A DNA stretch of 64,000 nucleotides from Saprospiraceae bacterium. Its GTDB lineage: Bacteria > Bacteroidota > Bacteroidia > Chitinophagales > Saprospiraceae. A program made the translations under genes and the position numbers. Below the pieces are notes generated by a model. The model saw nothing but the letters and a program-made list of their open reading frames with translations, did no database searches and was not told where the DNA came from. The DNA is taken from contig JADJNF010000001.1 of NCBI GenBank assembly GCA_016714445.1, positions 992,001 to 1,056,000 on the forward strand. The letters run 5' to 3'. Shown here one piece after another: positions 54,872 to 63,037 of the stretch. Position 1 is the stretch's first letter. Each line of letters begins with the position of its first letter.

Positions 54872-55844
54872 TGTAAAAAGAATAGCTGTCTTTACTTCAG
54901 GAGGTGATGCACCGGGTATGAATGCTGCGGTAAGAGCAGTAGTCCGAACAGCCGTTTATCATGACCTTTACGTGTATGGTATATACCGAGGATATGATGG
55001 TATGGTCAATGGAGATATAAAAAGACTGGATGTAGGAGACGTGGCTAATATCATACAAAGAGGTGGAACGGTGCTAAAAACGGCCAGAAGTGATGCTTTT
55101 CGAACTCCAGAAGGAAGGAAACAAGCTTATGAAACCCTTGTAGCCCATGACATTGATGGTGTGGTAGCGATAGGTGGGAACGGCACGTACACCGGAGCAG
55201 ATATCTTTATGAAAGAGTACAATATCCCATTTGTAGGCTTGCCGGGCACCATAGACAATGATATCTTCGGAACGGATTATACCATCGGATTTGATACCGC
55301 CATCAATACGGCAGTGGAAGCCGTAGATAAAATCAGAGATACGGCAGACTCACACAACAGACTATTTTTTGTGGAAGTGATGGGAAGGCATGCCGGTTTT
55401 ATTGCCTTACACACGGGAATTGGAAGTGGTGCTGGAGCGATATTCCTTCCGGAAATTGATACATCCATAGATGAACTATCAGATACACTTCGCAGATCAG
55501 TCAAGAGGCAGAAACTGTTTAATCTCGTCATCGTAGCGGAGGGAAATAAAAACGGAGATGCCAATGCGATAGCCTATCAGATCAAAGAAAGAAATCCCGA
55601 ATTTGATATAAAAGTAACCATCATAGGTCATCTTCAGCGCGGAGGCTCTCCTACTGCACTCGACCGGGTACTTGCCAGCAGAATGGGGCACTCAGCAGTA
55701 AAAGCATTAATGAGAGGAGAAGGTGGTGTTGCCTTGGGAATTATCAATGATAAGGTTACCTTTACTCCATTCAAAGATGCCATCGGCAAGACCAAATCGC
55801 TCAATAAAGACCTGGTCAGAATGGCAGAAATACTGGCTCTCTAA
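54864..55844 (+). CDS. pfkA: 6-phosphofructokinase
   Basis: 326 residues, full PfkA length. ATP site FTSGGDAPGMNAAVRAVVR, GTVLKTARSD, substrate site PGTIDND with the catalytic Asp, VEVMGRHAGF, EGNKNGDA and RGGSPTALDRVLASRMG. It makes fructose-1,6-bisphosphate from fructose-6-phosphate. The Mg/ATP loop, normally GGDG in E. coli PfkA, is GGNGTYTGA here (N106 in place of the Asp that binds Mg); the Gly that marks ATP rather than pyrophosphate use is kept. The start lies within the kinase gene end, and the stop overlaps cutA by one base. Confidence 0.94.
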   Translation: MSSVKRIAVFTSGGDAPGMNAAVRAVVRTAVYHDLYVYGIYRGYDGMVNGDIKRLDVGDVANIIQRGGTVLKTARSDAFRTPEGRKQAYETLVAHDIDGVVAIGGNGTYTGADIFMKEYNIPFVGLPGTIDNDIFGTDYTIGFDTAINTAVEAVDKIRDTADSHNRLFFVEVMGRHAGFIALHTGIGSGAGAIFLPEIDTSIDELSDTLRRSVKRQKLFNLVIVAEGNKNGDANAIAYQIKERNPEFDIKVTIIGHLQRGGSPTALDRVLASRMGHSAVKALMRGEGGVALGIINDKVTFTPFKDAIGKTKSLNKDLVRMAEILAL

Positions 55845-56155
55845 TGCAACTGACCATACTGTATGTACCATGTCCGGACAGTGAAACCGCAGCGAAAATA
55901 GTTCAAATCCTGATCGAAGAAAAACTGGTGGCTTGCGGCAATATACACAAGTCTGACAGCATGTACGTGTGGGAAGGAAATATGGCAAAAGAAGATGAAT
56001 GGATTGCAGTAATGAAAACACTGGACCATCTGACCGCAAAAACGGAATCAAGGATAAATGAGCTCCATCCGTACGACATTCCAGCAGTCATACACTGGGC
56101 TGCGATGTGCAATGAAGCTTATCTTGTGTGGGTGAAACAGCAGCTGGAGGTTTAA
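55844..56155 (+). CDS. cutA: CutA-family divalent-cation tolerance protein
   Basis: 103 residues. The family signature ILYVPCPDSETAAKIVQILIEEKLVACGNI, SMYVWEGNMAKEDEWIAVMKT and ELHPYDIPAVIHWA is complete. CutA forms very stable trimers with a ferredoxin-like fold; despite the name, its role in copper tolerance is unclear. The start codon overlaps the pfkA stop (TAATG), so the three genes from the kinase on form one operon. Confidence 0.93.
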   Translation: MQLTILYVPCPDSETAAKIVQILIEEKLVACGNIHKSDSMYVWEGNMAKEDEWIAVMKTLDHLTAKTESRINELHPYDIPAVIHWAAMCNEAYLVWVKQQLEV

Positions 56156-56176
56156 TGAATTAGGTGAAGAGTTGTT

Positions 56177-56239
56177 GTTTCAAGCTTCCCGGCTTGAAAC
56201 CCCTGCCATGAAAGTTGTTTCAAGCTTCCTTCTTGAAAC
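56177..56239. repeat. Two tandem hairpins between cutA and the methyltransferase gene
   Basis: GTTTCAAGC / GCTTGAAAC (56177-56185, 56192-56200) and, 40 bp on, GTTTCAAG / CTTGAAAC (56217-56224, 56232-56239). Both lie between convergent genes and share the word GTTGTTTCAAGCTTCC, so they are a duplicated unit. They may end transcription or be a REP-like repeat. Confidence 0.5.
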
Positions 56240-56245
56240 CGGTTA

Positions 56246-57040
56246 CTACTTTCTGAACAAAATATAATGTGCGGTGGTATAAAAATTACGCAGGTGTGGA
56301 ATGTGAGTTAAAAATTTAAAAACCATTCTTTTTTTAAGACCAAACTTAAACTTGTAGATAGGATTAATCAACCACATGATCTCACCGGATATGTTGAAAT
56401 CATTCTTTTTCAATATTTTATATAATCTCTCCATATTGATTCCGGTGGATTTGATATCCATTAGCTCATCGATGGTAGCCTGCTGTTCACCAAAAGCCTG
56501 TAATAAAAGTCGATACAACGAAGCCGGCAACAGGTGAAACCAGGGCAAAGTACGGAGCAGTTTATGTCTGCAAATCTGCTGATGTCCTCCAAAAGGCATC
56601 CACCATGGTGGGTAGGCAAAAAAGATGACTCCATCAGCCGCAAGAAATTCTTTCAGATTTGGTATAAACCTCTCCTGATCAGGAATATGTTCGATTACAT
56701 CCTTCAATACAATAATATCAAAAAGTCGCCCAAATTCGGCCAAAGGATCTTTTATGTCATAGATATTTTTATTAATTATTTTGACTTTATTGTCTGCGAT
56801 TTCGTCCGCTAAAAAGGATTCTGCCAGGTCAAATCTTGACGAAGATAATTCGACACCAATGCCTGTATTCCCCCGATCAATAAAAGCTTTGAGTACTCCT
56901 GCTTCTGCACAGCCGACTTCCAATAAATGTTTGCCTTGAACAGTACCGTAATGCTGTTCAATAAATGGAATAATATTTTCGGCAGTAACTGTCTTCTGGA
57001 TATTAAAATACCGGATTTTATCCTGGTGAAAATCAAACAT
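56246..57040 (-). CDS. Class I SAM-dependent methyltransferase
   Basis: 264 residues. SAM motif I is HLLEVGCAEAGVLKAF (about 35-50), with the acidic end of beta strand 2 in GIGVELSSSRFDLAE and motif post-I/II in FDIIVLKDVIEHIPD, then FFAYPPWWMPFGGHQQIC. The C-terminal 80 residues are basic and hydrophobic. The pattern fits methyltransferases of cell-envelope or glycan pathways, but the acceptor cannot be named. It starts 9 bp after the enoyl-CoA hydratase stop on the same strand, so one transcript is likely although the roles look unrelated. Confidence 0.88.
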   Translation of the reverse strand: MFDFHQDKIRYFNIQKTVTAENIIPFIEQHYGTVQGKHLLEVGCAEAGVLKAFIDRGNTGIGVELSSSRFDLAESFLADEIADNKVKIINKNIYDIKDPLAEFGRLFDIIVLKDVIEHIPDQERFIPNLKEFLAADGVIFFAYPPWWMPFGGHQQICRHKLLRTLPWFHLLPASLYRLLLQAFGEQQATIDELMDIKSTGINMERLYKILKKNDFNISGEIMWLINPIYKFKFGLKKRMVFKFLTHIPHLRNFYTTAHYILFRK

Positions 57041-57049
57041 CTGGTTTTA

Positions 57050-57829
57050 TTATTTGGCTTGAAATATAGGTTTTCTTTTTTCTACAAATGCAGTAGCTCC
57101 CTCTTTAGAATCTTCGCTGCCGATGGTCAATCCAAAATCAGTGTATTCTTTGACAAATCCATCTGTGGTTTTATCAAAATAGGCATTGATCAACTGTATG
57201 CACTGATGTATCGCCAATGGACCTTTTGTGGCTATTTTTCCTAATATTTCCAATGCTTTGTCCACTTCCATACCTGACTCAACTACATGTGTAACCAATC
57301 CCAACCTCAAGGCTTCATCTGCATGGATCATATCTGCCGTCAGCAGCATTTCCGTTGCCTTTCCTTTGCCTATAAGTTGAATCAATCGTTGCGAACCACC
57401 ATAACCGGGTACCAAACCCAGATTTACCTCTGGTTGACCAAACTTAGCGTGTGTGCCTGCCACCCTGATGTGACATGCCATGGCCAATTCGCAACCTCCG
57501 CCGAGCGCAAACCCATTGACCGCTGCTACTACAGGAGCATGAAATCGTTCTATCATAAATAAAATGTCTTGCCCTCTTTTAGACAAAAGCGAACCACCTT
57601 GTGCATCCAGTGATGAAAACTCTTTAATGTCCGCCCCTGCTACAAACGATTTTTGTCCTTCCCCTGTGATGACTACTCCTTTTATAGAATAATCGCCTGA
57701 ATATTTGGTAAAAAATTCTTCAAATTCATTAAATACTTCTTGATTTAATGCATTCAGGGCATGCGGACGATTGATGGTCAGAATATAGAAATGATCTTTT
57801 TGCTCTATTTTTACAAGGCTATCAGACAT
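57050..57829 (-). CDS. Enoyl-CoA hydratase/isomerase (crotonase family)
   Basis: 259 residues from the ATG at 57829 (MSDSLVKIEQ); an ATG 24 bases upstream is less likely. The oxyanion hole is formed by SFVAGADIKEF and FALGGGCELAMAC; both crotonase glutamates are present, 20 residues apart (GGGCE and FGQPE), with VNLGLVPGYGGSQRL after them. This spacing is that of true enoyl-CoA hydratases, so hydration of 2-enoyl-CoA is the likely reaction. It would work with the 3-hydroxyacyl-CoA dehydrogenase at 52339-53232 in short-chain acyl-CoA metabolism. Confidence 0.92.
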   Translation of the reverse strand: MSDSLVKIEQKDHFYILTINRPHALNALNQEVFNEFEEFFTKYSGDYSIKGVVITGEGQKSFVAGADIKEFSSLDAQGGSLLSKRGQDILFMIERFHAPVVAAVNGFALGGGCELAMACHIRVAGTHAKFGQPEVNLGLVPGYGGSQRLIQLIGKGKATEMLLTADMIHADEALRLGLVTHVVESGMEVDKALEILGKIATKGPLAIHQCIQLINAYFDKTTDGFVKEYTDFGLTIGSEDSKEGATAFVEKRKPIFQAK

Positions 57830-57935
57830 AATTATCGCTTTTTTGATGGGCAAATATAGAGATAATAAGTTGATTTAAGTAAAGAAGTGTGTTCCGGAAA
57901 TAATATTAAAAGAAAAATACATTATTCTACCAAAA

Positions 57936-58949
57936 TCATATGGTATCGTGGAGATGCCAGGCCTGTTTGTTGAATTGTTCCCGCACTTTTGCCTTAAATA
58001 TGAGAGGATCAATGGTGCTGCAATCATACGTGATACCGACACGCTGAAGGCCGTTGTGCTTTCCGGAATAGGTCACATATCCTTTGGCAGACAGTCTTTT
58101 TAACATCCTGTTTGCATTGGAAGAATACCTGAATGCTCCCACAATGATTACACAAGAAGGACCTATTGGTTCACTTTTGACCGATGACTTGTCAGGAATT
58201 GATTCGAATTTACTCTCTTTTGGATTTCCATCAGGCTCTACCAGATCTTTTTCAGGGAGTAAAGCAGTATCCGTCTGAAAAGTGATCTTGTCTATTTCTG
58301 TTTCGAAACTGTCAGACGCTATAATCTGTTCGTCAGATGGTTTATTCATTTCAGTTCCTGATACTTTATGCGTAAAAGCAGTATTTCTATCTGATAAAAA
58401 CCATAACACTATTACTAAAATGGTAATGGCAGAGATCAAAATGGGCCATAAAAAGGAATTAAAAGATGATTTTTCTTTGGTTTGGTACCCTTTTGTAAGA
58501 TTAAAAAGATAATCTTTGTCATGTATTACCTGAGTGGCTTTTACCGGTACCGGAATGGCAGATACTTCCTTCAATCCGTAATATCGGTTAAATATTCCGG
58601 CTTCCTTTTCGATAAAAACCCGATTAATTAACGTTCCCAAACCGTGCAATTCAAATGGAATTTGTTTTTCTTTTGAAACACTATAATCCTTGACAATCAG
58701 GTTTTCAAGAATTGTTGCATGTTCTTGTGACATGCCGGTTTCAATAAGTAAATCAGACATTTTATAATTTTCATCAGCGGCGGTTGTAAAATTTAGGCTG
58801 GACGAAGGGGGAGATATAATTTTAAGTGAACGATCAATTGTTGCCTCAGCGTAATCCAATACAAAAGTACCCACGGACGGTATAAAAACACGACCGTACT
58901 CCATCAGCATTTGATAAATATATCGGGAATACACTTGATTTTGCATCAA
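57936..58949 (-). CDS. HU-CCDC81 and SPOR domain protein
   Basis: 337 residues. The N-terminal part (about 1-150) is the CCDC81-like HU domain pair of Bacteroidota (VYSRYIYQMLMEYGRVFIPS, VGTFVLDYAEATID; GLGTLINRVFIEKEAGIFNR). One membrane helix lies at about 170-190 (LWPILISAITILVIVLWFL). A periplasmic linker is followed by a SPOR domain (about 262-337, CVIIVGAFRYSSNANRMLKR). SPOR domains bind denuded peptidoglycan at division sites, so it may link the nucleoid or cytoplasm to the septum. It is monocistronic and divergent from the histidine kinase gene. Confidence 0.85.
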   Translation of the reverse strand: MMQNQVYSRYIYQMLMEYGRVFIPSVGTFVLDYAEATIDRSLKIISPPSSSLNFTTAADENYKMSDLLIETGMSQEHATILENLIVKDYSVSKEKQIPFELHGLGTLINRVFIEKEAGIFNRYYGLKEVSAIPVPVKATQVIHDKDYLFNLTKGYQTKEKSSFNSFLWPILISAITILVIVLWFLSDRNTAFTHKVSGTEMNKPSDEQIIASDSFETEIDKITFQTDTALLPEKDLVEPDGNPKESKFESIPDKSSVKSEPIGPSCVIIVGAFRYSSNANRMLKRLSAKGYVTYSGKHNGLQRVGITYDCSTIDPLIFKAKVREQFNKQAWHLHDTI

Positions 58950-59152
58950 TATTTACTTGATCTATAAAGATATATAGAAATAACTATGCCAAATACAGTA
59001 TTTTTACCAAAACATGACTACAAAAATAAGTCTTCGTGTTAATTTTACGAAAATTTCATTGTAAATAAAAAAATATGGAATCAACATAACGAAGTCAGCA
59101 TTCAACAATTTAACAATTCAACAACTTTAACAAATTAGCAAGTTTTAAATTT

Positions 59153-60127
59153 ATGAAATTTCTTTCTTACGGTGTGATGATATACATGTTACTGGCATTG
59201 ATCTGGTGGACCATACTTTTGACAAAAAACAATAGATTGCTACAAGAAAAAAGTATTGCCCTTGCTTTAAATGAAATAGAACAAAAGACATCAAGCTCTA
59301 CCCTACATGTTGGGGTACATCCGACACTGATCAGGATACAAGAAGAGCATAAAAAGAAAAAAAACATGATTCTTGGCGAAGGAATGGTGTTTGGTATATC
59401 TCTGATCCTTGGTTTGTGGTTTATTCAAAAAGCATACAACAAAGAAATAGAAAATACTAATAAACAGAAAAACTTTCTTTTATCTGTTACTCACGAATTA
59501 AAATCTCCTATTGCATCGATCAATCTCATCACTGAGACACTTTTGAAGCGCACATTGCCTAAAGATAAAGTGGATGATTTGCATTCCAGCATTCTCTCAG
59601 AAAGTACCAGACTTGAGAAACTCATCAGCAATCTTTTATTGGCCAGTAGAATTAATAATGCTTACCAATATAATTTTGAGCCGGTAGATATCGTCAGCAT
59701 TACTGAAAATATCATTAAAACGACAAAAATGCAACATCCTGAAGTAAACATTAAATTCAGCTATACGGTCGAAAAAATGAACCTGAATGCAGATAAAGAA
59801 GCCATCGTCTCAGTACTGACCAATCTCATAGAGAATAGTATTAAATATTCATCAGCACCTGCATTTATAGAAATAAATATTATCCAGCAAAACAAAAACA
59901 TAGGACTGGAGGTGGCTGACCTTGGGTTTGGAATTCCTGATCATGAAAAATTAAAAGTTATTGAACAGTTTTATAGAACGGGCAATGAAGAGACCAGACA
60001 AACAAAAGGTACTGGTTTGGGGTTATACATTGTTGACAAAATTGTTGAAGCTCACAAAGGGAGTTTGAAAATTTATGACAACTATCCCAAAGGAACTAGA
60101 ATAGCGATCAATTTACCATCAAAATAA
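59153..60127 (+). CDS. Sensor histidine kinase
   Basis: 324 residues. Two membrane helices (about 4-24 and 73-91) enclose a short periplasmic loop. The H box is SVTHELKSPIASINLITETL with H114, the N box NLIENSIKYS, and G boxes VADLGFGIPDHEK and GTGLGLYIVDKIVEAHKG. It autophosphorylates H114 and passes the phosphate to the response regulator, whose gene starts 9 bp downstream. The loop of about 48 residues is too short for a known sensor domain. The leader is an A/T-rich run with repeated CAACAATTT-type words. Confidence 0.92.
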   Translation: MKFLSYGVMIYMLLALIWWTILLTKNNRLLQEKSIALALNEIEQKTSSSTLHVGVHPTLIRIQEEHKKKKNMILGEGMVFGISLILGLWFIQKAYNKEIENTNKQKNFLLSVTHELKSPIASINLITETLLKRTLPKDKVDDLHSSILSESTRLEKLISNLLLASRINNAYQYNFEPVDIVSITENIIKTTKMQHPEVNIKFSYTVEKMNLNADKEAIVSVLTNLIENSIKYSSAPAFIEINIIQQNKNIGLEVADLGFGIPDHEKLKVIEQFYRTGNEETRQTKGTGLGLYIVDKIVEAHKGSLKIYDNYPKGTRIAINLPSK

Positions 60128-60136
60128 ATAGTCTGA

Positions 60137-60823
60137 ATGCGAATATTACTGGTAGAAGATGAAGAACAACTTCGAAAAATAATAAAGATGAATCTGGAGA
60201 TGGAAGGGTTTGAAGTGATTGCGACCGACAATGGCCGTATAGCTTTGGAACTTACAGATCAGCAGCATTTTGATCTGATGATTCTGGATGTTATGCTTCC
60301 TGAAGTAAATGGATTTCAAATCTGTGAACAAGTACGCCTGAGAAATGCCAAGGTAGGTATTATCATTGTCTCAGCCAAAGACACTTCTCTTGATCGAATC
60401 ACTGGTCTGAAATTAGGCGCTGATGACTACCTGACCAAACCATTTAATCTGGAAGAACTCCTGCTGAGAGTACATAATTTACTAAAAAGAAGTACGGAAG
60501 AAGGAGCAAAAGATATGGAACAGTATGAATGGGGAGGAAATAAAATAAATTTTGTCACATACCAGTCACATGGAGTAGCAGGTGATTTTCAACTCACGAA
60601 AAAAGAAATCCTACTTTTAAAATTGCTGATTGAAAGACAAAATGAAGTAGTATCCAGGCAGCAAATCCTGCAGACAGTCTGGGGTTATGATGTGTATCCT
60701 TCCACCAGAACCATAGATAATTTTATTCTTTCTTTTAGAAAATACTTTGAAAAAGATCCCAGAGAACCCATCTATTTTCACTCTGTAAGAGGCGTTGGGT
60801 ACAAGTTTACCCCTATAAAATAA
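60137..60823 (+). CDS. OmpR-family response regulator
   Basis: 228 residues. The receiver domain has the phosphate acceptor D51 (LMILDVMLPEVNGF), acidic pair E7/D8 (LVEDEEQL), Thr/Ser in IIIVSAKDT and Lys in DYLTKPF. The C-terminal winged helix is of the OmpR/PhoB type (FQLTKKEILLLKLLIERQNE, QQILQTVWGYDVYPSTRTID, VRGVGYKF). It binds DNA as a dimer after phosphorylation by the kinase just upstream. The targets are unknown; none of the flanking genes shows an obvious link. Confidence 0.94.
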   Translation: MRILLVEDEEQLRKIIKMNLEMEGFEVIATDNGRIALELTDQQHFDLMILDVMLPEVNGFQICEQVRLRNAKVGIIIVSAKDTSLDRITGLKLGADDYLTKPFNLEELLLRVHNLLKRSTEEGAKDMEQYEWGGNKINFVTYQSHGVAGDFQLTKKEILLLKLLIERQNEVVSRQQILQTVWGYDVYPSTRTIDNFILSFRKYFEKDPREPIYFHSVRGVGYKFTPIK

Positions 60824-60834
60824 ATTTTGGTCCT

Positions 60835-61560
60835 TTATTTTATTTTTTCAGAATTGCTGATCAAATATCTTGTACCTGTTACTGTTGTAAAATAAGGTGC
60901 CACAATCACACCCACCACTGGAATAAAAAACAAGGTCATAAATATCATGCCTAAAGTAATGGCAGCCCACTTGTTTTTATACACCATCGGTATGGTTTGA
61001 CCAAAAGTAAAATGTCTTTCCAAATAAAAGTCCATAATACCAAATCCGGTGAAGTAAGCCTGTACAATAAAAATCAAGGGCAAAACTATAATATTTATTC
61101 CTGGTACCAGCCCAACTATCAAAAGCAGGATGGTAAAAACCGATTCCTTCACCAGGTTACGCAAGTTGATGCGTACACTTCTGGACGCCGATCTTGTAAA
61201 AGAAAAACCTGCCCCTCCGATTATACCGGTCATATGTTTTTCTGCTTTTTCAGATACGATACTCAGTAATGGTGACATCAAAATGAGTAGTATATATTTC
61301 ATCAACATAAATACCAGTACAATAACCGTCACACCAACAATAAATGAAAAAACCATAGATTCATGAGCCCAGGCCCACGGTATCCATTCAGCTATTTTAT
61401 CACCGGCTGCACCTGCAAATTTCCATGTCAGGTAAATAATTGAGGTAAATACCAATGCAGCTAAGAGTCCTGAATACAGCAAATATTTTACAGCATCAGA
61501 TTTTAACTGGGTTACTGATGATAAAAATAGACCAAGGATACTTTTGATTTGATGATACAT
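60835..61560 (-). CDS. EI24-domain membrane protein (CysZ-like)
   Basis: 241 residues with four or more hydrophobic helices (about 29-49, 70-90, 132-155, 195-220). The start YHQIKSILGLFLSSVTQLKSDAVKYLLYSG and the patterns LMKYILLILMSPLLSIVSEKAE and GFGIMDFYLERHFTFGQTI are typical of the EI24/CysZ family of Bacteroidota. CysZ proteins help sulfate uptake in some bacteria, but this is not shown for the group here. It follows the carrier gene by 2 bp on the same strand, so they are likely one transcript. Confidence 0.83.
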   Translation of the reverse strand: MYHQIKSILGLFLSSVTQLKSDAVKYLLYSGLLAALVFTSIIYLTWKFAGAAGDKIAEWIPWAWAHESMVFSFIVGVTVIVLVFMLMKYILLILMSPLLSIVSEKAEKHMTGIIGGAGFSFTRSASRSVRINLRNLVKESVFTILLLIVGLVPGINIIVLPLIFIVQAYFTGFGIMDFYLERHFTFGQTIPMVYKNKWAAITLGMIFMTLFFIPVVGVIVAPYFTTVTGTRYLISNSEKIK

Positions 61561-61562
61561 AA

Positions 61563-62954
61563 TTAAAAAGGTCCGTATTTAATAGGGACACTTATGGCAA
61601 CAAAAATAAGTGACAAAATCAAAATCATAAAAAATAATGGAAAAATAAATCGCAACCACCTGTCAAATGGAATTCGACAAATGGCCAACATAGCCACTAT
61701 GCCGCCCAAAGATGGATTAATGAGGTTAGAGACTCCATCCCCTATCTGGAATGCAAGAATGGTAGATTGTCTGGTCATGCCAATGACTTCCCCAACTGGA
61801 ATCATCACTGGCAGTGTTGCCAAAGCCTGCCCACTTCCTGAAGGTATAATAAAATTCATAAATGTTTGGGCAACTGCCATACCAACAGCGGAAAGAGACA
61901 ATGGAAGATTTATGAGCATCTGCGACAAATAATATGCTATAGTGTCACTGATGTGTCCCATGTCAAGTGCCACTTTTATAGATGTAGCCATGCCCACCAT
62001 AAATGCACCGGGAGCCACCATGGATACAGACTTCAAAATGATTTTCCCGAATTCTTCTCCTGTATTTCTATTGATTAGTCCAATGATTACTACCAATATA
62101 CAAAATATGGCTGAAATCTGATTGATAAACCAATGATGTGTAAATACGCCATATAATATCACCAATATTCCGGCTATAAAAGACCCTACTACCATCATGT
62201 CTTTAGTCGATATGGAGTATTTATCCAAATCTTTGGATAGTGCAAATCCATGGGTATCTATTCCATCTGAAAGACTTACATGGCTTCCCCTATTTATTCT
62301 TTTGAAGTATCTGATATTGTACCAGGATAGCAATCCAAGTGCCGAAACACATAATATACTGCGCAGCCATGCACCGGAAAAAAGCGGTAATTCAGCTATT
62401 TTCTGCCCTGTGCCAATAGTATATGGGTTGAAAGGAGACAGACCAAAACCTACTGTAATGGCGCCTACAGAAATCCCGGCAGCCAACATAAGATCTCCTC
62501 CTATCGCCAGACTCAGAACACATGCTATCGGTACCATAGCAATATTGTTTTCATATCCGACAAATACACCCAACGATCCAAATACAAATGTCATGATAAG
62601 AACAATGAGATATTTTCTTTTTAAGCCCAATTTTCGCACCAATGTACCAATGGCATTTTCTACAGCACCGGATTCTTCCATAAATCCAAACATGATACCA
62701 CTCGCCAGCAGTATAAATATGATATCAATAGCTGTTTTAAAACCCAATGGGATGGCCATAAACATATCCATCAAGGTCAAAGGTTCTGATGTAATTACTT
62801 TAAATGAGCCCGCGACGACCCTTTCTCTTCCATCTATTTCTACTCTGTCAAACGCTCCTGCAGGAACAAGATAACTTAAAATGACAGCAATAACCAACAT
62901 TCCAAAAAGCATGACCACCGGATGGGGAATATAGTTGTACCACTTTTTAGACAT
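61563..62954 (-). CDS. YfcC-family carrier (short-chain acid/basic amino-acid permease-like)
   Basis: 463 residues with about 11-12 hydrophobic helices. The start KKWYNYIPHPVVMLFGMLVIA, VPAGAF, LLASGIMFGFMEESGAVENAI, the conserved FVGYENNIAMVPIACVL, GFGLSPFNPYTIGTGQKIAE and SGSGQALATLPVMIPVGEVIG are typical of the YfcC family (SLC13/DcuC superfamily). Its substrates are not settled; short-chain carboxylates, arginine/ornithine or peptides have been proposed in members. It is co-transcribed with the EI24 protein, and follows an amidohydrolase gene on the same strand by 83 bp, so it may import a substrate that the hydrolase cleaves. Confidence 0.85.
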   Translation of the reverse strand: MSKKWYNYIPHPVVMLFGMLVIAVILSYLVPAGAFDRVEIDGRERVVAGSFKVITSEPLTLMDMFMAIPLGFKTAIDIIFILLASGIMFGFMEESGAVENAIGTLVRKLGLKRKYLIVLIMTFVFGSLGVFVGYENNIAMVPIACVLSLAIGGDLMLAAGISVGAITVGFGLSPFNPYTIGTGQKIAELPLFSGAWLRSILCVSALGLLSWYNIRYFKRINRGSHVSLSDGIDTHGFALSKDLDKYSISTKDMMVVGSFIAGILVILYGVFTHHWFINQISAIFCILVVIIGLINRNTGEEFGKIILKSVSMVAPGAFMVGMATSIKVALDMGHISDTIAYYLSQMLINLPLSLSAVGMAVAQTFMNFIIPSGSGQALATLPVMIPVGEVIGMTRQSTILAFQIGDGVSNLINPSLGGIVAMLAICRIPFDRWLRFIFPLFFMILILSLIFVAISVPIKYGPF

Positions 62955-63037
62955 GTATGTATTTTAATGTGTGTATAATCAATTTATTGGAAAAAAAAAT
63001 CAGAAAACAAGCTAAATACATCATGCCTGTTAAAATC

